Assembly (NCBI RefSeq): GCF_000242595.2
Contig: NC_017098.1
Coordinates: 1,116,001 to 1,180,000, forward strand
DNA length: 64,000 nucleotides
Direction: 5' to 3'
Source: Spirochaeta africana DSM 8902
GTDB taxonomy: Bacteria; Spirochaetota; Spirochaetia; DSM-27196; DSM-8902
Position numbers and translations under genes: made by a program
The notes under the pieces: generated by a model
Told to the model about the DNA's origin: nothing
The model's database searches: none
What the model saw: only the letters and a program-made list of their open reading frames with translations
In this document: positions 60,375 through 64,000 of the stretch, piece by piece
Numbering within the stretch: the stretch's first letter is position 1
Layout of the letters: the number at the start of each line of letters is the position of its first letter

Positions 60375-60947
60375 TTAGACGAATCCTCTATTATTTAATC
60401 TATCTAAGATTATTTCTGCTGTAGCATCGACATCCAAATATGAATTATCTATTTTTAAATGCAATTCTGGATAGAAAAAATCATTTTCAGAATTTAACTT
60501 ATGTCTACGTTCAGATTCTAACAAAAAATTCTCTGATTCGGAGATGTTTCTTTTTGTCTTCTTTTCTATTAATCTTTCCTGTTCCTTGTTTCTTAATAAA
60601 CGGATATCTTGATCTGCTTCAAGTTCAACAAAAAATAAAGATTGTAGGTCAATACCTAATGATGACATGTACTCCATTAGTTCTTTGTGATCTTCTTCTT
60701 GATCCAAAGCCCAAACATAGGTAAATACAATTCCTTTTATTTTAGAATTTTTAATTTTTTCGAAAATTTGGTTTCGTATTTTAGTGATTAATGGCCCAAA
60801 AGCGTCATCGTTCCAGGTGAAAAAATTATAGACTAATTCGATAACCATATGATTATGAAACAGTTTGAATCCCAACATATCAGCAAGTTTTTTGCCTACA
60901 GCAGCTTTTCCTACAGCGGAGGGGCCGAAAATAACTACACATTTCAT
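60375..60947 (-). CDS. P-loop nucleotide kinase-like cassette protein
   Basis: A 190-residue protein. Walker A is VVIFGPSAVGKAAVGKKLA (G-P-S-A-V-G-K, with Ala where Ser/Thr is usual). FKLFHNHMVIELVYNFFTW and a helical lid (QERLIEKKTKRNISESENFLLES) follow, like shikimate/gluconate-type small-molecule kinases. The missing Ser/Thr after the P-loop Lys could weaken Mg binding. Its stop codon overlaps an attC core. Function unknown; kinases in cassettes can confer drug resistance. Confidence 0.7.
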   Translation of the reverse strand: MKCVVIFGPSAVGKAAVGKKLADMLGFKLFHNHMVIELVYNFFTWNDDAFGPLITKIRNQIFEKIKNSKIKGIVFTYVWALDQEEDHKELMEYMSSLGIDLQSLFFVELEADQDIRLLRNKEQERLIEKKTKRNISESENFLLESERRHKLNSENDFFYPELHLKIDNSYLDVDATAEIILDRLNNRGFV

Positions 60948-60991
60948 AACTAGAATTTCTTTCCTTTGTTTTTTTTGCGCATAGTGCGTCC

Positions 60992-61063
60992 GTCTAACGC
61001 TGCGCTCTGCGGCAAATTTGGAGCGCAGTGGAAAATTTGTCCGACAGCAGCGCTTTGTTATGG
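60992..61063 (-). repeat. attC site (72 bp)
   Basis: Cores GTCTAAC (60992-60998) and GTTATGG (61057-61063). The stem pairs GCTGCGCTC with GAGCGCAG internally, plus CAGCGC. It separates the YaaC-like and kinase cassettes; the YaaC-like stop codon follows immediately. Confidence 0.7.
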
Positions 61064-62092
61064 CTACGACACTCTGCCTGACGGCATGAACTCGTAACCA
61101 GTTAGCTCACAAGAGAGCTCGTCAATAAACTGTAACGGCGCGATACTTATAAACTCGGAAAGGAGCCAGTTGTACCTCCCTTCAAAGTGCTTTGCCAGCC
61201 GCTCCGGACTGTATCTCGCTAGCTCACTTAGCTTATGCATTGCTGCAAAAATTAATGTTATTGTTGACCGTTCAATAAAGCCTTCAACTCCGTTACTACG
61301 TTTTATGTACCAAAGCCTCTGAGGGCTGTGTATATAAAATAGATCTTTCCTCAAGGTCTTGTGATATTGCTGGTATCTCTGCAAGCTCTGTGTTTTTTGA
61401 GATGGTATCCACTGAAAGCGCCGTGTAGAACGAATTACAAAACGATCTGTGATGCCCTCATCTTTTTTGTAGTTGCTAGGAAGCCTATTCACAGTGTTCA
61501 TATTTGCATACTTTTTAACTAGCTCGGCAGAGAACCATGCCTCATTTGTGGTCCGAGAGCGAACTATTTCTGGATTTCTAATTGGTATGAATAGCTCTTT
61601 CGCAGAGTCATAAGATAGGTCGTATGCCCTATGAATAAATGGCATGTTGTACAGCAAGTGCTGAAGGCTATACTCTTCATTGTTTGCTGATTCGCCCAAA
61701 TGTCGGCAAAGCTCTGCAAGAATACCACCGCCTTTAAATTTAACTATTTCATTCGAAAGATATGTTTGACCGGTTCGCTGACGTCCGCTAACACCATGCC
61801 TGTCACTGAAAGTAATATTCTTAGCAAGCAAAAATGCTTTAGCTGCATTTAACATACAATAATAGGCAGTTAGAGGCGAAGAATTTTTAGGCAGCTCGGT
61901 TGTTGCATGGTAAAAATGCTGGGCTTGTTGCCAATAAAACAAGGCCTTTTTCTTGTGGCTCCGCTTAAACCACAACCCCATATAGTCCCAAGTGCTCGTT
62001 ACAAGAATTGTCTTCTCATTGAAACTTGGATTGCTAACTGCCTTGTGAATCGTAAGCGGCTTGTTCTTGTATTGTATTCCTCGATGTGCCAC
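61064..62092 (-). CDS. YaaC-like family protein (first visible cassette)
   Basis: A 342-residue protein with the YaaC-like pattern: STWDYMGLWFKRSHKKKALFYWQQAQHFYHATTEL, then PLTAYYCMLNAAKAFLLAK, LSNEIVKFKGGGILAEL and a C-terminal helical domain. YaaC proteins are of unknown function; HEPN-like helices with defence links have been suggested for related proteins (inference). The start is a GTG at 62092, which overlaps a GTTATAG core at 62093-62099. Confidence 0.65.
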   Translation of the reverse strand: MAHRGIQYKNKPLTIHKAVSNPSFNEKTILVTSTWDYMGLWFKRSHKKKALFYWQQAQHFYHATTELPKNSSPLTAYYCMLNAAKAFLLAKNITFSDRHGVSGRQRTGQTYLSNEIVKFKGGGILAELCRHLGESANNEEYSLQHLLYNMPFIHRAYDLSYDSAKELFIPIRNPEIVRSRTTNEAWFSAELVKKYANMNTVNRLPSNYKKDEGITDRFVIRSTRRFQWIPSQKTQSLQRYQQYHKTLRKDLFYIHSPQRLWYIKRSNGVEGFIERSTITLIFAAMHKLSELARYSPERLAKHFEGRYNWLLSEFISIAPLQFIDELSCELTGYEFMPSGRVS

Positions 62093-62469
62093 TATAACCC
62101 CAATGATTTAGTTGCCATAACATCTTCTCTCCCCAGTTTCCCCTGATCTGTGCGAACTGGTCGGGGACTGGTATCTCGTTTCCGGTGTACCAGTGCTACT
62201 GGTTCCATGAAATGGTTTCCGATCAGCTTTTGCGTATGTATGCGGGGCATATGCGGAAAACCTGTGTGTGTACTTCGGCAGCGGATACACCGGGGTCTGT
62301 ACGCGCGCGGTGGCGATTGCTGCCGGAAGCCGTAGCATGCGTGTCGGGGCGGGCGGCGGACCAGCCTCGGCCGTCGAGCACATACGTTGTACGTACCATC
62401 AGTGTAATGCAAAAAATGCAGAAATCAACCATGGATTTGGAGATAAATAGCACTATCGGTGGTGCATGG
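62093..62469. other. Junction between cassette array and backbone (possible attI side)
   Basis: About 375 bp without a recognisable gene. The plus strand has CTATAAC at 62093-62099 (GTTATAG in cassette orientation) where an attI or attC crossover is expected. GC content rises to backbone levels within about 100 bp. I translated all six frames around 62.1-62.45 kb and see no tyrosine-recombinase motif, so no integron integrase is encoded here. Confidence 0.45.
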
Positions 62470-62946
62470 TTACAGCTCTTGTGCCCAGGCCTGCACCTCG
62501 GTGGGATCCTGCAGATCCAGCGGGGTGGCAGCGGGAATGCCAAACAGCATACGCGCCGGTGTGGGCAGCGGCTTGTCGATGCGTCCCCGAAAGATGGCGG
62601 TTTGGCGGGCACCACTGGTGCGGGCAAGTTCGGCAATCCCTTTGGCGACGATCTTGCGCCAGAGCTTCCAGCCGCTGTGCATGACATACGAGACGGCGAA
62701 CAGGGAGAGCACAACCCCGTCCAGAGCCGCTGCGTTCGCCTGGAGGTACTGCTTCGCCTGGGGGACCCATTGCATGCCGTTGATTGGTGCGCCGACTATC
62801 ACATGACTGTAGGGGGTAAGGTCTGCGGCTTGTTCCAGTGGCAGGATATCAACCTCGGTTCCGCGGTCGCGCAAGGCCTGCGCAAGCTGATCGGCGATCT
62901 CTTTGGTGGTGCCGGTTTTGGTATACCAGGTTATCAGATACTTCAT
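62470..62946 (-). CDS. Flavodoxin-domain protein (HemG-like)
   Basis: A 158-residue flavodoxin-fold protein. The FMN-phosphate loop is WYTKTGTTKEIADQLAQAL (T-x-T-G-x-T-like), and VIVGAPINGMQW and SLFAVSYVMHSGWKLW are the later cofactor-contacting strands. It resembles flavodoxin_5 / menaquinone-dependent protoporphyrinogen oxidase HemG. A redox role in the cytoplasm is likely. It belongs to the GC-rich backbone and is divergent from the hydrolase gene. Confidence 0.82.
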   Translation of the reverse strand: MKYLITWYTKTGTTKEIADQLAQALRDRGTEVDILPLEQAADLTPYSHVIVGAPINGMQWVPQAKQYLQANAAALDGVVLSLFAVSYVMHSGWKLWRKIVAKGIAELARTSGARQTAIFRGRIDKPLPTPARMLFGIPAATPLDLQDPTEVQAWAQEL

Positions 62947-62984
62947 AGTACTCTATAGCCCTGTTTCCGGCATCCGTCAATAAT

Positions 62985-63013
62985 TTGATATCCGGGATCG
63001 TATATTCTACAAT
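62985..63013 (+). promoter_or_regulatory. Promoter of the hydrolase gene
   Basis: TTGATA (62985-62990), a 17-bp spacer and TACAAT (63008-63013). AGGAGG at 63025-63030 precedes the ATG at 63036. Confidence 0.6.
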
Positions 63014-63035
63014 CTCAGCGGATCAGGAGGATGGA

Positions 63036-64000
63036 ATGGGCAAAATGGGTCTGGTAGTGGTTGTCGTGTGGTCGATGCTGGTGTCTTTCGGGTGTTCGAC
63101 GGTACGTGCTGAGCTGGTAGATGATATCGATCCAGGTATTTTCCCTGGCTTCGAGTTTCAAGTGTATACAACTGAGGTGCCCCGAATCCGGCCGGAGGTA
63201 ACGGCGGGGGCGGACGAAACCCCTCGTACCTACAGCCTGTATGCGGCGGTGGTCCGGCCGTCGTTTCGGGCCGGGAAGAGAACGCGGGATGTTATTGTCT
63301 ATATTCCCGGTGGGCCCGGGGGTGAGGGGATTGTGCCGCCGGGACAGTTTGAGCGCGATCTTTCGAGGCAGATGGATCTGCTGCTCCTGGATCAGCGGGG
63401 GATTGCGTGGTCGGATCCGGACATGCTGCTGACCGAGCGTTTGCCGGAGGATCCTGCGGATGCCCGGGAACGGGTTGCCAGGCTGTTGGCTCGGCGGGCA
63501 CTGCAGGGGCTGCCGCTGGAGGGGATAAACTCACGCGAGGCGCAGCAGATATTATCCATTGGGCCGATGAACTGGGCTACGATCGGGTGTTCCTGTACGG
63601 CAGTTCATACGGGACACGGGTTGCGATGATTGCGGCCGAGCTGTTTCCCGATCGGGTGGGCGGACTGGTGCTGGATGGGCCGGTCGCTCCGGGTGTAGCG
63701 CGGGTCGAAACCAGCGCCGTTCATGCTGCCCGTGCGATGGATGCCTTCTTTGCGGCTGTTGCAGAGGCAGTCGCGGATGATTCCCCGTATGCGACCCTGG
63801 GACCGGACTACCGGGAGTTTCGCGACAATCTGCCGGCAGAGGGGCTGCAGCTGCCGGTGTTCCTGAGCGAGGTTCCGGGTGGGCCGCATATTTCCGGGGC
63901 AGACATGGACGGTTTTGTATTCCATTCCCTGTACCGGACGACCCGGATTGCCACCCTTCCGCGGGCGTTGCATGAACTGCTGCGGGGCAATACCGGCTTC
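63036..64000 (+). pseudogene. Alpha/beta-hydrolase lipoprotein with a frameshift (partial at window end)
   Basis: An S33/TAP-like alpha/beta hydrolase with a lipobox-type signal (VSFGC). The oxyanion region IPGGPGGEGI and LLLLDQRGIAWSDPD are in frame from 63036. The nucleophile region FLYGSSYGTRVAM (GxSxG) is in the +1 frame and stays open to the window end. The frames switch near 63535-63550, after INSREA; the original frame stops at 63627-63629. Either a real inactivating one-base change or a sequencing error. Homologues are exported peptidases. Confidence 0.75.

Larger units (their letters stand above)
58924..60380 (-). repeat. attC site interrupted by an IS256-family element
   Basis: The attC is 58924-59012 plus 60362-60380 (about 108 bp without the IS and one target copy). 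It is nearly identical to the intron-bearing attC at 44593 (shared ATTTGCTTAACTTGCATTGC, then GTGCCCG and GGGCTTGGCG). Cores are GTATAAC and GTTAGAC. The R' core overlaps the stop codon of the kinase gene. Confidence 0.75.

Noticed and set aside
43841-62092. CRISPR array
   Set aside because: The repeated palindromes are spaced by whole genes and vary in length. There are no short regular repeats with unique 30-40 bp spacers and no cas genes.
62093-62469. Integron integrase remnant beside the array
   Set aside because: Reading the frames on both strands gave no tyrosine-recombinase motif such as the R-H-x-x-R box or the IntI-specific segment. The frames lack family-like stretches.

Overview
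The window looks like the chromosome of a free-living spirochaete of the Spirochaetaceae type. This is inferred from the lipoprotein-rich Gram-negative gene set, a DUF4914 protein, FecR/PEGA proteins and the moderately high GC of the backbone; no rRNA or marker gene is present to confirm it. The backbone (1-35 kb and 62.4-64 kb) has compact genes, clear Shine-Dalgarno sites, frequent ATGA/TTGA start-stop overlaps and TTGACA-N17-TATAAT type promoters.

Backbone layout. 0-9 kb: YbjQ protein, flippase-like membrane protein, LEA-type lipoprotein, a Zn/Mn-binding ABC lipoprotein, a phosphotransferase/inositol-phosphatase pair, DUF4914 and SelO. 9-13 kb: a small exported protein behind a perfect palindromic operator, an initiator tRNA with a duplicated terminator, a PrsW-like protease, hisC and a membrane-GNAT fusion. 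13-19 kb: a three-gene operon of unknown role, an IlvY-like LysR regulator, a biotin ECF transporter (bioY-bioM-bioN) and a D,D-carboxypeptidase. 19-25.6 kb: a periplasmic binding protein with two histidine kinases, then a GntR-controlled ABC transporter. 25.7-35 kb: two GH13 amylase lipoproteins, a GGDEF/EAL protein, a FecR-PEGA-propeller protein, a beta-barrel candidate and a methyltransferase.

35.2-42.7 kb is a self-contained seven-gene multidrug-export island (TetR, HlyD, ABC ATPase, TolC, ABC ATPase, two permeases). It abuts the C-terminal remnant of a rhomboid gene and differs in codon flavour from its neighbours, so it was probably acquired.

The most interesting region is 43.8-62.1 kb. 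It is AT-rich, nearly all genes lie on the minus strand, and the genes are separated by imperfect palindromes bounded by GTTRRRY/RYYYAAC-like cores. This is the architecture of a chromosomal integron cassette array; no integrase gene is visible. Cassettes in transcription order: YaaC-like protein, P-loop kinase, Cys-containing protein, a two-reverse-transcriptase antiphage system matching DRT type 3 with a structured (AC)-repeat RNA candidate, two near-identical toxin-antitoxin cassettes, a PD-(D/E)xK nuclease, a GNAT, a SIR2-like protein and an RHH/PIN toxin-antitoxin pair. Cassette sites carry insertions: a group IIC intron in one attC in the antisense orientation, and IS256-family elements in two others, each with 8-bp target duplications. 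A second copy of one IS disrupts a toxin gene.

The window ends in a flavodoxin gene and an alpha/beta hydrolase gene that carries a frameshift.
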